A stretch of 64,000 bases of DNA, from NCBI RefSeq assembly GCF_947305105.1, contig NZ_CAMZCS010000006.1, positions 1 through 64,000 on the forward strand. Reading direction: 5' to 3'. This document shows positions 8,534 through 17,985 of this stretch, in pieces (position 1 is the first letter of the stretch; the number at the start of each line of letters is the position of its first letter). This stretch comes from an uncultured Fibrobacter sp. (GTDB lineage: Bacteria; Fibrobacterota; Fibrobacteria; Fibrobacterales; Fibrobacteraceae). The position numbers and the translations under genes are program-made. The notes beneath the pieces were generated by a model. It was not told where the DNA came from, searched no databases, and saw nothing but the letters and a program-made list of their open reading frames with translations.

Positions 8534-9445
8534 ATGAAAAAGAGCGTTTCTCTCCTCCCCGCCATGGCGCTTTCCGTAGCATTCCTTGCTGCATGTTCCG
8601 ACGATTCCTCCAGCGGAAACAATCCGGCAGCAAGCAATCCGGGAATCTCTAGCGATTCGACTAATCCCCAGCAAACCAGCAGCGATGCGAACCAGATTAC
8701 TAGCAGCGACGGCACCCTGATTGCAAGCAGTTCCTCCGAAGATGTTTTCCAACCCATTGATCCGGCAGCCATCACGCTTGACGAAGACGGTTTTGCCGAC
8801 ATCAAGGACGTTTATCGAAGCTTGCAGGCCAACGAAAAAGCCGTATTCGTCATACGCCACGCCGAACGCGACATGTTTGTCACCAGGCAAGGCGACCTTT
8901 CCGAAGATGGTGAAATTCAGGCTCTGGATGTAGGAAAGAAACTGGTTGGTCCGGACGAATTCACCTACTCCCATACAGACTACGTAAGAACATACAAGAC
9001 CTGCCTAGGCATCGCCACCGGAAGGGGCCAGGCAACCTTCCCCAACGACACAAACGACATCTACACCGAAGGCTGGTATGTAAGTAACGACAGCCTTTTT
9101 GACGAATATTCCAAGAAACCGAGCGACACACACACGGTCACGTCAAGTTGGGCATACAACGGCGAATTTGCAGACGCATTCTTCGACTACACAGCAAAGA
9201 ATGAAGAAATGACCAATATGCTCGTGGGCGATTACGCCACGGCAAGCCGCGTGAGAGTGGTCTGCTCCCACGATAACTTCGTCGTCCCGTTAACCGTGTA
9301 CCTAACAAACAAGACCGTAAACCTCCGCGTATTTGAAAACAACAAAAAGTGGCTTAACTTCTTGGCCGGTGCCGCCATCATCACAAACGATGCCGGAGCT
9401 CGCCGTACATACGCGGTCAAGGGTCTGGAATCCGGAGTCCAGTAA
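8534..9445 (+). CDS. Lipoprotein with histidine phosphatase domain
   Basis: 303 residues. The signal peptide ends in the lipobox LAAC (Cys about 21) and is followed by a Ser/Asn-rich linker to about residue 75, a common Fibrobacter lipoprotein layout. The rest is a histidine phosphatase (phosphoglycerate mutase-like) fold: VIRHAER holds the RH catalytic motif and VVCSHDNFVV the second catalytic His. The substrate is unknown; an exported phosphatase acting on small phosphoesters is plausible. AGAGG lies 6 nt before the ATG. It converges with the next gene over a shared terminator. Confidence 0.85.
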   Translation: MKKSVSLLPAMALSVAFLAACSDDSSSGNNPAASNPGISSDSTNPQQTSSDANQITSSDGTLIASSSSEDVFQPIDPAAITLDEDGFADIKDVYRSLQANEKAVFVIRHAERDMFVTRQGDLSEDGEIQALDVGKKLVGPDEFTYSHTDYVRTYKTCLGIATGRGQATFPNDTNDIYTEGWYVSNDSLFDEYSKKPSDTHTVTSSWAYNGEFADAFFDYTAKNEEMTNMLVGDYATASRVRVVCSHDNFVVPLTVYLTNKTVNLRVFENNKKWLNFLAGAAIITNDAGARRTYAVKGLESGVQ

Positions 9446-9493
9446 TCAAAACTTTTATCTGCAAGAAACAGATTCCGTAAACCAATCTCTTCA

Positions 9494-9535
9494 AAAAAAA
9501 ATCCTCGCCACGGTCAATCGTAGCGAGGACTTTTT
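9494..9535. terminator. Bidirectional terminator between convergent genes
   Basis: TCCTCGC (9502-9508) pairs with GCGAGGA (9523-9529), with an A-run on the left and a T-run on the right. It can serve the phosphatase lipoprotein and the large surface protein on the other strand. Confidence 0.85.
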
Positions 9536-9550
9536 AGTTCACCCATTCAC

Positions 9551-12500
9551 TTATTTACCGGATTTTTTCCCACCCTTCCGGAAGACACCCGTCTTGATGG
9601 TTCTCATTTCCTTGTGACCATCTTCGAACTTGAAGCGTATTTTCCAAATATAGATGCCAGTACCGACTCTCCGGCCCTTGTCGGAACGTTGGTTCCAATG
9701 CAAGAAGCTCTGCTTGGTCCGGTCGTCGGATTTGCTGCGAATAGACTCTTCCATTTCTCCGTCATAGCCGAACTTCTGCGTGAAATTCGTGACATAGGTC
9801 GCGATTCCGTCAAAGATGTAGACTTCGGCCGTATACGGAGACAACGTCTTCACGCTAATGGCAGATACCGTATCGGGCAATTTTTCCCATTCATCGCCCT
9901 TAGGAGGAATCCACTTTGCCGTTTTGCCGAGGCCACTGACAGGTTGAACAGGCTTAACTTCGCCAAGGTAGAACGTGCCATCTTTTCCATCAACCTTGAC
10001 GCCGCCGCGACCAAGGGGATTGCCCACCAAATCCTCGTAATGAGCTTCAGGAGCCGTAGACAAGCAGTAACCCGCCTTGAGAGAATACCCGTCAAGAATA
10101 AGAGTCCACTGCCGGCCGTTCTCACGGATTTGCGGAGCCTGTTTCAATTCCAACGGATACGTGACAGTATCATCGCAGGATTCCGAGTAGCGGAACAGTT
10201 TCTTCCAAGCATTCTCGCTCCCGACATTCTTGATAGACTCAGACAAGGTGACAATGAGCGTATCGGGAGGATTTTCCGAATTCGGGTCCATGTAATTATC
10301 AAGATCAATCTTGCCTGGGCGCTTGGTCGCCTTCGCAGGAACAGCTCCCACCTTGTCCAAAAGCAAGACATTTTCCAGTTTGTCCGAGTGGATTGTCGTG
10401 AAACTCAGGAACGGCTTATGAACGGTGTCGGCCTTGGTCAAACCATACTTGTAAGGTTTGTTGATATAGGCTTCGACCCATTTTCCATCCTTACGGTTCA
10501 TCTCGATAGTACCGGCAGGCACATAGCGCCATTCACCACGGTTGGAATTCCAGAAGATGGAGTCAATGCTCGTGATGTTGTCTTCACGTTCTTCCTTGAA
10601 GTGGACTCGAACGAAATCGGCACGACCGTCAAGATCCTTGTCGTAAATCTCGGCAGTGTCCGCAATGAGCGAGTACTCAATGGAATCGCGCGGCGACGGT
10701 GCGATAGAATCCTCGGGAATCGAGTCCGTAACCAACGTATCCGTGTCAACAAAATGAATCCTGCAGGCTTCCGTGGAATGCGTTCCTTCCTTCGGGTCGC
10801 GAACATATGCGCCCCTTCCATCCATCACACGCAAATAGTAATTAATGCTAGAGTAGTCTCTCACATTCGCACGGAATTCAGTCATCCAGACGTCTTTCTC
10901 TGCGGAGTACGTAAGCCCAACTTCCTGGAAGATGATGGACTGCGCATCTCTGTAGAACAAAGTCACAGAGCCAATGCCATCGCTATCCTTGATGTTGAAG
11001 GAGAATGTCTTGATGTCGGTCGTAGAGTCTTCGCACGCAACAGAAACAGCTTCGACAACTGGAATATCGTTGTCGACAAAAATCGTGTAAGGCTGCACCG
11101 AGGGATTCTGGATTTTCGGAGACTTGCCCACCTGGCCAGCAGTGTCTATCGCGATGACATAGAAATCAAGGCCAGGAGCCATGACGAGGCTCGCAGGGAC
11201 TGTGAATTCCCAGAGGTTATCGCGCACATTCTGCAAGGCGTATGGCATGAACACACCATAAACAGTACCCGTTGTGCGCAAGTACACGCTAGCAGACTGG
11301 ATTTGCAGCGGGGTGTTTATGTACACACCGATCTTGAGCGTATTGTTCGACGCCTGCGGAGTTGCGATGAGGTCCCAGGTAGCATCGGTAAGCGCGATGG
11401 ACGGAGGCGTAGCGCTTTCGCTCCATGTGGAGGAATCACTCGTCGATATCTTATTGAACTTCGTACCAATGACAACGTTGTGCGTTTCCCCGTTCGCGAC
11501 CGTGTCCGGCGACTGGAAACAAACAACGTATTGCGAAAGGATATTGTCACGAATGCCTGCATATAGGCCCGCAAGTTCATTCGCATCGCTTGCAATCGAG
11601 AAAGTTCCGCCCGTACCGGAAGACAGGTTTTCCAACGGGTATCTCGACTCGCTCTCAAGTGCAATTGAATATATGGTCGTCTTCCTCGAGTTGGCCAGGT
11701 CTATGGTCCCTCTCAAATCAATAGAACCGCTGTTGTTATCCCCATCGGAGAACACGACCACGGCGGTCGTATTGGTTTCGTTCACAATTTGATTTATGCC
11801 AGCAATCGTTCCTGTAAAAATGTTCGTCGTTTTACTCACGGCAGCAATAGAATCTACAGCTTGGAGCAGCAGTGCCTTGTCCGAAGTCAGAGCACGATGA
11901 ACCACAGTGGAATCCCCCCCGCGGAAACCAACGATGGCAGTCCTGTCGTATGGCCCCATGGTGTTTATGAAGGAGCGGATCGCATCCTTCGCCTTATCCA
12001 CACGATGGTTGATACTCATCGAATTACTCTCATCGACAACAATGACAATCGAAACACCCGAAACATTATTGATGCTCGTCACCTCGGGCTTGATGGGCAC
12101 TCCGTCCTGAGTCAAAGTGAAATCTTCGGAAACAAGCCCATAGAAGGAGTGTCCTGAATTCTTGTCTGTAACGGAAACCTGGGCACAAATTTCGGGATAG
12201 CTGCCAATATCCAGTTTCGAGATGTTCAATAGCGGGTCCGCAGACTCGTCGTTAGTGAAGGTGGCCTTTACAGAACAAAGCGAATCGATCAAAGTAACGA
12301 CCGTCCTTGGCTGCTTCGGGGAGGAAATAGTCATATCCCCTTCGGTATTCACCCAAGACTTGAACTTGTAGCCACCATAGGGCCAAGCGGTCAAGATGGT
12401 CTCTTCACCCGGACTCGTGAACACTTTTCCAGACGGGTTGACCGCGCCTTCCTTGGCGGTCATGACATTCAACACATAAGGTGTAGAAATCCACGCCTTG

Positions 12501-14269
12501 AACGATGTGTTCGGGATGCCGCTCGTACTGTCTTGGAATGTCCAATACAGCGGAGTTCCTGGAGTCCCTTTGAAGGTGAAACTCGTCGTGCCACTGACGG
12601 CGTTTACGGATTCAACCTTCGCAAACGTCTTGTCCGTTCCGTAATCCTTGAGAATCGCCGCGACCGGGTCAACAGGTTCGAAACTAATCAAGTAAGTCGC
12701 GGTATCAGGAGGGGTCCAGGTGAACCGGATGACCGACCGAGTAGACTCGCCATAATAGTGCTTCTGAAAATTGAAGGTCTGCTTTGTCCTGGTAAGCGAA
12801 TGGACTGAGCTCTGCTTGAACCGGGCCTTCAGCTCGGTATTCGCAGTGATGGTCGCAAAAGTAAAGGGAGCCTCGCTGTCGTCGATGACTGGCGAACCCG
12901 ACACGATTTGCCAGTCAGAAAAACGGTAGCCGCTATTTGCCTCGGCGCCGATGGAATACTTCGTACCGGAGTACGCCGTTGCATAGCCGCCATTCGGGAC
13001 AACTTTTCCATTTCCGTCCTGGGAAAGCGTGAGGCTGAATGCCTGCGTGGCATAATTGATAAAGAACGAATTGGGCTTACTCGTCGTATTTGCAACAACA
13101 ATCGAGAGAGTCTGTCCTGCCGTGAGATTCAAAGACTCCGAGAAAGCCCCCAAGAACTTCTTTGAAACAGACTCCGATGCGTAGTCTGACGCTGTATATC
13201 GAATGTATTTCAATGAATCCTGAGTGTAATCGTTTGATATGACAATGGTATACGGACCGTCACTCGGAGCGGTAAAGGAGAAACGAACTCCAGCACTTCC
13301 ACTGGATACCTGCTTTGCATACAGATGATCGGTGAAGTTGTATTCGGTCGAAGTATTCGTAATTGTATAGACCTTTCCAGCGACGAATGTGGCTTTCACC
13401 TTGCAGTCGTTCATTACGTTCACAACTTTTGTCGTTTCACTTTTAATGTCCAAGATGGTGCAAGTACCCGACGCAACTTCCCAATGGTCAAAAATATTAT
13501 CCTTGTCCGGTGTAGCGTAAATCTTGGTGGTATCAGAATCTATGACTAGATTATTCACCTTGACTTTTGTGCCCGAAGAGTCAACATAAGCACTTCCATT
13601 CCCCGTCTGCAACGCTTCCAAAGAACGCATTTTTGTAACACGAACGGTCATAGAGTCCTTCATGTTGTGATTGGGATAGCGGCCAAGGTAGAGCAGGAAA
13701 TAATTCTTGATATTAGCAGGTGCCTCGAAAGTGCATTTTTTGCGTCCCTGCGTATAGTTAACACAGTTTTTGCCTCCGAGAAAAGATTCGGCAGGAAGGG
13801 CTTGAGTAAATGTCGCGTCATCGAGGAAATCGACAACACCAAGGACCTGGCTGCTTTCATATACTAACGCTAACGTCCCTCCTTCGTTAGTTTCAAAGAA
13901 CATCCGGACGCCGTATTCGTGGTTTCTGGGGACAATCGCACTATTCTTGTAAAAATTGAAAACCGTTTCCTTTTCAGATATTTCGTAAATGGGCAATGTC
14001 TGAACAACCATTCTTAAGACAACATCGCTCGATGACGGAATAAACGCAGAAGAATCCGCAGTCTCATCAATAAACGTTCCCGTTCCCGAAACAATTTCCC
14101 ACTTAACGAAGTTTTCACCGGGAGTGAGTTTTTGCCTAGATGTAATAGAAAGAGTATCGCCAATAGCGACTTGGTAAGTATTGGTATCCCTCTCGATAAC
14201 AACACTTGCATTTGCACCCGAAGCAAACACCAACGAACAAAGGAAAAGAACTAAAAAGACGATCAACAC
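9551..14269 (-). CDS. Very large secreted von Willebrand A-domain surface protein
   Basis: 1572 residues with an N-terminal signal peptide (LIVFLVLFLCSLVFASGANA). Three beta-repeat units like bacterial InlB/Flg_new repeats (NIFDHWEV, GYRFSDWQI, GYKFKSWV) lie between about residues 250 and 680. A von Willebrand A domain spans about 735-915 with an intact MIDAS (DESNS near 744, FSDGD near 840). Beta-sandwich regions follow, and the C-terminus (about 1480-1572, GTGIYIWKIRF) resembles FlgD-Ig/T9SS-type sorting domains. An adhesion or matrix role is likely. The start is GTG at 14269 or TTG at 14266; GAGAGG spacing favours the latter slightly. No partner genes are seen. Confidence 0.8.
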   Translation of the reverse strand: MLIVFLVLFLCSLVFASGANASVVIERDTNTYQVAIGDTLSITSRQKLTPGENFVKWEIVSGTGTFIDETADSSAFIPSSSDVVLRMVVQTLPIYEISEKETVFNFYKNSAIVPRNHEYGVRMFFETNEGGTLALVYESSQVLGVVDFLDDATFTQALPAESFLGGKNCVNYTQGRKKCTFEAPANIKNYFLLYLGRYPNHNMKDSMTVRVTKMRSLEALQTGNGSAYVDSSGTKVKVNNLVIDSDTTKIYATPDKDNIFDHWEVASGTCTILDIKSETTKVVNVMNDCKVKATFVAGKVYTITNTSTEYNFTDHLYAKQVSSGSAGVRFSFTAPSDGPYTIVISNDYTQDSLKYIRYTASDYASESVSKKFLGAFSESLNLTAGQTLSIVVANTTSKPNSFFINYATQAFSLTLSQDGNGKVVPNGGYATAYSGTKYSIGAEANSGYRFSDWQIVSGSPVIDDSEAPFTFATITANTELKARFKQSSVHSLTRTKQTFNFQKHYYGESTRSVIRFTWTPPDTATYLISFEPVDPVAAILKDYGTDKTFAKVESVNAVSGTTSFTFKGTPGTPLYWTFQDSTSGIPNTSFKAWISTPYVLNVMTAKEGAVNPSGKVFTSPGEETILTAWPYGGYKFKSWVNTEGDMTISSPKQPRTVVTLIDSLCSVKATFTNDESADPLLNISKLDIGSYPEICAQVSVTDKNSGHSFYGLVSEDFTLTQDGVPIKPEVTSINNVSGVSIVIVVDESNSMSINHRVDKAKDAIRSFINTMGPYDRTAIVGFRGGDSTVVHRALTSDKALLLQAVDSIAAVSKTTNIFTGTIAGINQIVNETNTTAVVVFSDGDNNSGSIDLRGTIDLANSRKTTIYSIALESESRYPLENLSSGTGGTFSIASDANELAGLYAGIRDNILSQYVVCFQSPDTVANGETHNVVIGTKFNKISTSDSSTWSESATPPSIALTDATWDLIATPQASNNTLKIGVYINTPLQIQSASVYLRTTGTVYGVFMPYALQNVRDNLWEFTVPASLVMAPGLDFYVIAIDTAGQVGKSPKIQNPSVQPYTIFVDNDIPVVEAVSVACEDSTTDIKTFSFNIKDSDGIGSVTLFYRDAQSIIFQEVGLTYSAEKDVWMTEFRANVRDYSSINYYLRVMDGRGAYVRDPKEGTHSTEACRIHFVDTDTLVTDSIPEDSIAPSPRDSIEYSLIADTAEIYDKDLDGRADFVRVHFKEEREDNITSIDSIFWNSNRGEWRYVPAGTIEMNRKDGKWVEAYINKPYKYGLTKADTVHKPFLSFTTIHSDKLENVLLLDKVGAVPAKATKRPGKIDLDNYMDPNSENPPDTLIVTLSESIKNVGSENAWKKLFRYSESCDDTVTYPLELKQAPQIRENGRQWTLILDGYSLKAGYCLSTAPEAHYEDLVGNPLGRGGVKVDGKDGTFYLGEVKPVQPVSGLGKTAKWIPPKGDEWEKLPDTVSAISVKTLSPYTAEVYIFDGIATYVTNFTQKFGYDGEMEESIRSKSDDRTKQSFLHWNQRSDKGRRVGTGIYIWKIRFKFEDGHKEMRTIKTGVFRKGGKKSGK

Positions 14270-14290
14270 GACCTCTCTCGAAAAAAGTTT

Positions 14291-14315
14291 AAATGCAAAG
14301 AATAAATTTGCATTT
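14291..14315. promoter_or_regulatory. 9-bp perfect inverted repeat upstream of the surface protein gene
   Basis: AAATGCAAA (14291-14299) and TTTGCATTT (14307-14315), followed on the minus strand by AAAC and six Ts, 22 nt before the gene at 14269. It could be an operator or a weak attenuator hairpin; the sequence alone does not decide. Confidence 0.4.
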
Positions 14316-14381
14316 TTCTATAAAATATACACTTATTTTAATCAGAAAATTGGTAAAGAATTATATAACCCGCGATATTTC

Positions 14382-14416
14382 AAAAAAAAAGAACGGACCC
14401 CCAAAAGGATCCGTCC
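14382..14416 (-). terminator. Terminator of the Cys/Trp-module protein gene
   Basis: On the minus strand ACGGATCC pairs with GGGTCCGT and is followed by a run of at least eight Ts. Confidence 0.85.
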
Positions 14417-14440
14417 CATTGCATTTGCAATTATCTGCGA

Positions 14441-15934
14441 TTAGCGAGCAGCGATGCGCTTCATAGCAACGAGCTTGTTGCCAGAGGTGATGCGAACCAG
14501 ACGAACGCCATTGCCAGCAAACTTAGCAAAGTCGACATCCTTGATAGCACCAGTGAAGGATTCGCTGTGGAGGAGCTTGCCGTTCATGTCGAACACGCGG
14601 AGCGTCTTGATGTCGGCAGTGGTAGCAACGACTTCGAGAGCCTTGCCAGCAGCAAACTTCGGTTCCGGCTTAGATTCCGGCTTCGGTTCAGACTTGAAGA
14701 CGGTATCAGCGCAGAGAGTTTCCTGCCACCAGTAGGTATCAAAGGCATTGCCATTGATGTACTGCTGGTTAGCAACCTGAGCATACCTGGCCGGCTTGAT
14801 TTCATAGCACTTGCCTTCTTCCATGCCGTTCAGGCCAGCATTGTAGCAGTTCGTGGTCCAGTTGCCAGCACCATGAACGTATTCGATGCAACCCTTGTCC
14901 TGGAGTTCGTAGGTATCCGGATCAGGAGGCGGAACAACTTCAACCTGGGCGCATTCGGTTTCCTGCCACCAGTACGGGTCAGTAGCGGTCGGGTTGATGT
15001 AGAGAGCGTTACCATACTGTTCAACCCTATCCGGATTCAGTTCATAGCACTTGCCTTCAGCCATGTTGTTCAGGCCAGCCTTGTAGCAGTTTTCGGCATA
15101 GTGGCCAGCACCATGGACGTAGGTGATGCACTTGTCAGTGTATTCAACAGAGCTGCTGGATTCTTCAGAGCTGCTGGATTCTTCGGAGCTGCTGGATTCT
15201 TCGGAGCTGCTGGATTCTTCGGAGCTGCTAGATTCTTCGGAGCTGCTAGATTCTTCGGAGCTGCTAGATTCTTCAGAGCTGCTGGAGGATTCTTCAGAGC
15301 TGCTGGAGGAGTCTTCGCAATTTTCAGCCAGTTCAGTGCCGCTGCAATCGGAGCTGCTAGAAACTTCGGAGCTGCTGGATTCTTCAGAGCTGCTAGAAAT
15401 ATCGGAGCTGCTGCTAGAAACGAGAACGGTGTCAGCGCATTCCGTTTCAACCCACCACCAAGTCTGGCTGGCAACGTTGTTGATCCACTGCGGAACCGGG
15501 CCACGTTCGGTGTTGTAGGTATAGCACTTGCCTTCAGCCATGTCGAGCAGGCCGCTAATGTAGCAGTGCTGATTGTAGTCACCCGTGCCGTTCACGAACG
15601 GAATACAACCCTTGTCTTCAAGAGTGTAGGTGCTCGGGTCACGCGGTTCAACCGGCGGGACTTCCGGAGCGGCAACGCATTCCGTTTCAACCCACCACCA
15701 AGTCTGGCTGGCAACGTTGTTAATCCACTGCGGAACCGGACCACGTTCGGTGTTGAACGTATAGCACTTACCATCAGCCATGTCAAGCAGGCCGCTATTG
15801 TAGCAGTTCTGGTTGTAATCACCAGTACCGTTCACAAAAGCAACGCAGCCCTTTTCGGCCCACGGAGTAGTTTGAGCGACTGCAAACGACGCGAGCATCG
15901 CTACAGCGAGAGATGAATAGATAAATTTCTTCAT
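14441..15934 (-). CDS. Secreted protein with four Cys/Trp-rich modules and a sorting domain
   Basis: 497 residues. A signal peptide (cleavage after FAVA) is followed by four homologous modules of about 62 residues: two N-terminal (about 25-87 and 104-167), a Ser/Glu linker of about 100 residues, then two more (about 268-330 and 345-405). Each module runs from DKGC/EKGC through a second and third Cys to WWWVETEC or YWWQETEC. Four conserved Cys and clustered aromatics suggest a disulfide-stabilised binding module, possibly for carbohydrate; I know no family name for it. The C-terminus (LRVFDMNGKLL to MKRIAAR) resembles T9SS-type sorting domains. No catalytic domain is present. Confidence 0.8.
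   Translation of the reverse strand: MKKFIYSSLAVAMLASFAVAQTTPWAEKGCVAFVNGTGDYNQNCYNSGLLDMADGKCYTFNTERGPVPQWINNVASQTWWWVETECVAAPEVPPVEPRDPSTYTLEDKGCIPFVNGTGDYNQHCYISGLLDMAEGKCYTYNTERGPVPQWINNVASQTWWWVETECADTVLVSSSSSDISSSSEESSSSEVSSSSDCSGTELAENCEDSSSSSEESSSSSEESSSSEESSSSEESSSSEESSSSEESSSSEESSSSEESSSSVEYTDKCITYVHGAGHYAENCYKAGLNNMAEGKCYELNPDRVEQYGNALYINPTATDPYWWQETECAQVEVVPPPDPDTYELQDKGCIEYVHGAGNWTTNCYNAGLNGMEEGKCYEIKPARYAQVANQQYINGNAFDTYWWQETLCADTVFKSEPKPESKPEPKFAAGKALEVVATTADIKTLRVFDMNGKLLHSESFTGAIKDVDFAKFAGNGVRLVRITSGNKLVAMKRIAAR
15147..15318. repeat. In-gene 18-bp tandem repeat encoding the Ser/Glu linker
   Basis: Near-perfect tandem copies of an 18-nt unit encode ESSSSE-type hexapeptides inside the four-module secreted protein. 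Copy number could vary by slippage without a frameshift. Confidence 0.85.
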
Positions 15935-16200
15935 ACTACCTTCTTTTGCCTTGGTTGTGAATTCTTATTTTACAAGGCAGAAACAATATAACAAATTTTT
16001 TCTGTCGTTAGGAACGAATAAAATATTTTGTTACTTTTATTGTAACTAAATTTATACTTATTTTTTTATATAAATATAAGGAAGTTTGTTTTAAGGCCAC
16101 GCCTCACAAGGGATTGCGTTCAATACAATGTAATACAAGCCATCAAAAAAAAAGTCCGCCTTCAGCCTATTTGTATAAAAAATTTTACAAAATTAATTCA

Positions 16201-16224
16201 AAAAAGAGCCCGTTTAGGCGGGTT
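16201..16224 (-). terminator. Terminator of folC
   Basis: A short GC stem on the minus strand (CCCG with CGGG, loop CCTAAA) followed by six Ts, directly after the folC stop. The 15935-16198 stretch beyond it is AT-rich leader and promoter DNA with nothing else recognisable. Confidence 0.6.
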
Positions 16225-17568
16225 TTAATGATTTTCATTAACGGATGGCGCCAGTTTTTTAAAAAAATTTAACCCATCAAAGTCATTTTTTAGGATTTGG
16301 ACAACCGAACCAATCAAGTAAAGACTTCCGGTAATCAGGAGCGGCCCCTCGGACGCATTTAAAGCGCCTTGTATGTAGGTTTCCGACATTTCACCTGCGC
16401 TTGCCACATGGCCCCCAAGAGATTCAATCTCCGTCTGCAAATCCGAAAGTTCCCGGAATCGCGTATATGGAGTTCTCGTGACATGCCACTGGCTCACATG
16501 GGGCATCATCAGCCGGAGCATTTCATGAAGGTCCTTGTCCTTGAGAGCCCCAAACAGGCAGTGGAATTTTTGCCCCGGGTAATATTCATCTAAAGTCTGC
16601 ACCAAACGCCGGACCGCATGGGAATTGTGCGCCCCGTCCAATATGACCCGCACGTTTCCATCCGGGCCTGTCAGTAACTGCATCCGGCCTGCCCACGAAC
16701 GCGTCTCAAGCGCTTTAACAGACAAGGCATCGTCGTAACGTTTCCCGGCACGATCCGGAGCATTCAAGAACAGTTCGGCAGCCTTGAGCGAAAGGCTTGC
16801 ATTTTCGACATAATGGCGTCCGAGATTCGGGAGTTTGACCTCGGTCCGGACCTCGGGTACAACAATGGAGGCTCCGAGAGCTGCAGCGTATTCACGCGCC
16901 TCCTCAAGCAAATCCGGCCCAAGCCCGCCAAGAACGAATGCCTTGCCCGCACCATCGCCGACAACGCCCGAAGCTTCGCCCGGCACCCCCAGCACCCCCA
17001 TTTTTTCGCGAAGAATCGCCGATTCCGTAGGCCCGAGAACCTCGGTATGTTCAAGCCCGATACCCGTCACGACAGCCATCCCGCCGCCGGCAACCGCAGT
17101 GCTGTCGAGACGCCCGCCCATGCCCGCTTCGAGCACGGCCACATCGACGCCCTTCTCTGCATAATAGAGGAACGCAGCAACGGTCAAAACCTCAAAAAAT
17201 GTGGGTTCCAGAGCGGGTTTGCCGAGCGCAGCCTGCGCCGACGACACGGATTCAGCCGCCTGTTTTACCTGCAACAAAAGCCGGTCAAGGTCCGCTTCTG
17301 AAATGGGTTCATCATCGACGCGGATGCGCTCTCGCAAGCTTACCAAATGCGGACTCGTATAAAGGCCCGCCTTAAGCCCATGAGCCTGCAAGATGCCAGC
17401 CAAATAAAAGCTCGTCGAGCCCTTGCCGTTCGTGCCCACGACATGGATAGACTTGAATTTTCGTTCCGGATTCCCGAGAGCATCGCAAATCATGCGCGTA
17501 GAATCCAGCCCGGGAACCATCCCGAACATCAAGCGAGTTTCAAGATATTTCATGCCATCGGATAACAT
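16225..17568 (-). CDS. folC: Bifunctional dihydrofolate / folylpolyglutamate synthase
   Basis: FolC joins glutamate to dihydropteroate and adds further glutamates to folates, using ATP. The 447-residue protein has the Mur-ligase-type P-loop VVGTNGKGST (about residues 43-52), the TSPHL motif of folate binding, and VLDGAHNSHAV (ILDGAHN) of the C-terminal domain. The start at 17568 (MLSDGMKYLETRL) is favoured by a TATATTTG box exactly 5 nt upstream, suggesting a leaderless transcript; the alternative ATG is five codons later. It is monocistronic. Confidence 0.95.
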   Translation of the reverse strand: MLSDGMKYLETRLMFGMVPGLDSTRMICDALGNPERKFKSIHVVGTNGKGSTSFYLAGILQAHGLKAGLYTSPHLVSLRERIRVDDEPISEADLDRLLLQVKQAAESVSSAQAALGKPALEPTFFEVLTVAAFLYYAEKGVDVAVLEAGMGGRLDSTAVAGGGMAVVTGIGLEHTEVLGPTESAILREKMGVLGVPGEASGVVGDGAGKAFVLGGLGPDLLEEAREYAAALGASIVVPEVRTEVKLPNLGRHYVENASLSLKAAELFLNAPDRAGKRYDDALSVKALETRSWAGRMQLLTGPDGNVRVILDGAHNSHAVRRLVQTLDEYYPGQKFHCLFGALKDKDLHEMLRLMMPHVSQWHVTRTPYTRFRELSDLQTEIESLGGHVASAGEMSETYIQGALNASEGPLLITGSLYLIGSVVQILKNDFDGLNFFKKLAPSVNENH

Positions 17569-17573
17569 GCGCG

Positions 17574-17581
17574 CAAATATA
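17574..17581 (-). promoter_or_regulatory. TAnnTTTG -7 box of folC
   Basis: TATATTTG on the minus strand, 5 nt before the folC start codon. The spacing is identical to ispG and to the FAD oxidoreductase at 34417. Confidence 0.6.
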
Positions 17582-17589
17582 GGAAAAGA

Positions 17590-17935
17590 GGTTATGAGCG
17601 ATGAGGTGTGAGGTCGGCACTTCGTGCCTTTGAGGGCGCTGCGCTGTGAGGTGTGAGGTAAGTAGGAAGTAGACAGTAGACAGTTGGAAGTAGGAAGTGA
17701 TTAGTGATTAGTGGTTAGTGGTTAGTGGTTGGTGGTTGGTGGTTAGTGGTTGGTGGTTAGGGGTTAGGGGTTAGGGGTTAGGATCTAGGGGCTAGGGAGA
17801 AATATCACGGCTTCGCCGTCTTATATTGACGCACGAAGTGCGTGATTCTTTTCACTAACCTCTAACCTCTAGTCTCTAGCCTCATCGCTCATTGCTCATT
17901 GCTCATTGCTCACCGCTCGCGCCTCGCACCTCGTG
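17590..17935. repeat. Gene-free heptad repeat region with telomere-like G-runs
   Basis: This 417-nt gap between folC and the endonuclease gene is mostly low-complexity DNA. It holds GTAGGAA/GTAGACA heptads (about 17657-17697), then about ten GTTAGTG/GGTTGGT-type heptads, then GGGGTTA repeats (17760-17782) and further GGGG/GGG runs to 17797. The right half (about 17853-17880) carries complementary CTAACCT-type heptads, and 17885-17912 has repeated GCTCATT units. No open frame with coding character is seen. Confidence 0.85.
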
Positions 17936-17985
17936 CCTAAAAAACATATATTTACTCTCAGACCACCCTCAAAGTACTTATTGTT

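Noticed and set aside
9614-11566. 650-codon open frame opposite the large surface protein
   Set aside because: Composition (Arg/Val/Phe-rich, no motifs) is typical of an antisense shadow, and there is no ribosome site.
15147-15318. Tandem DNA repeat as a possible CRISPR or minisatellite
   Set aside because: It has an 18-bp period with no spacers and is in frame within a gene, coding a Ser/Glu linker. It is kept only as an in-gene repeat.
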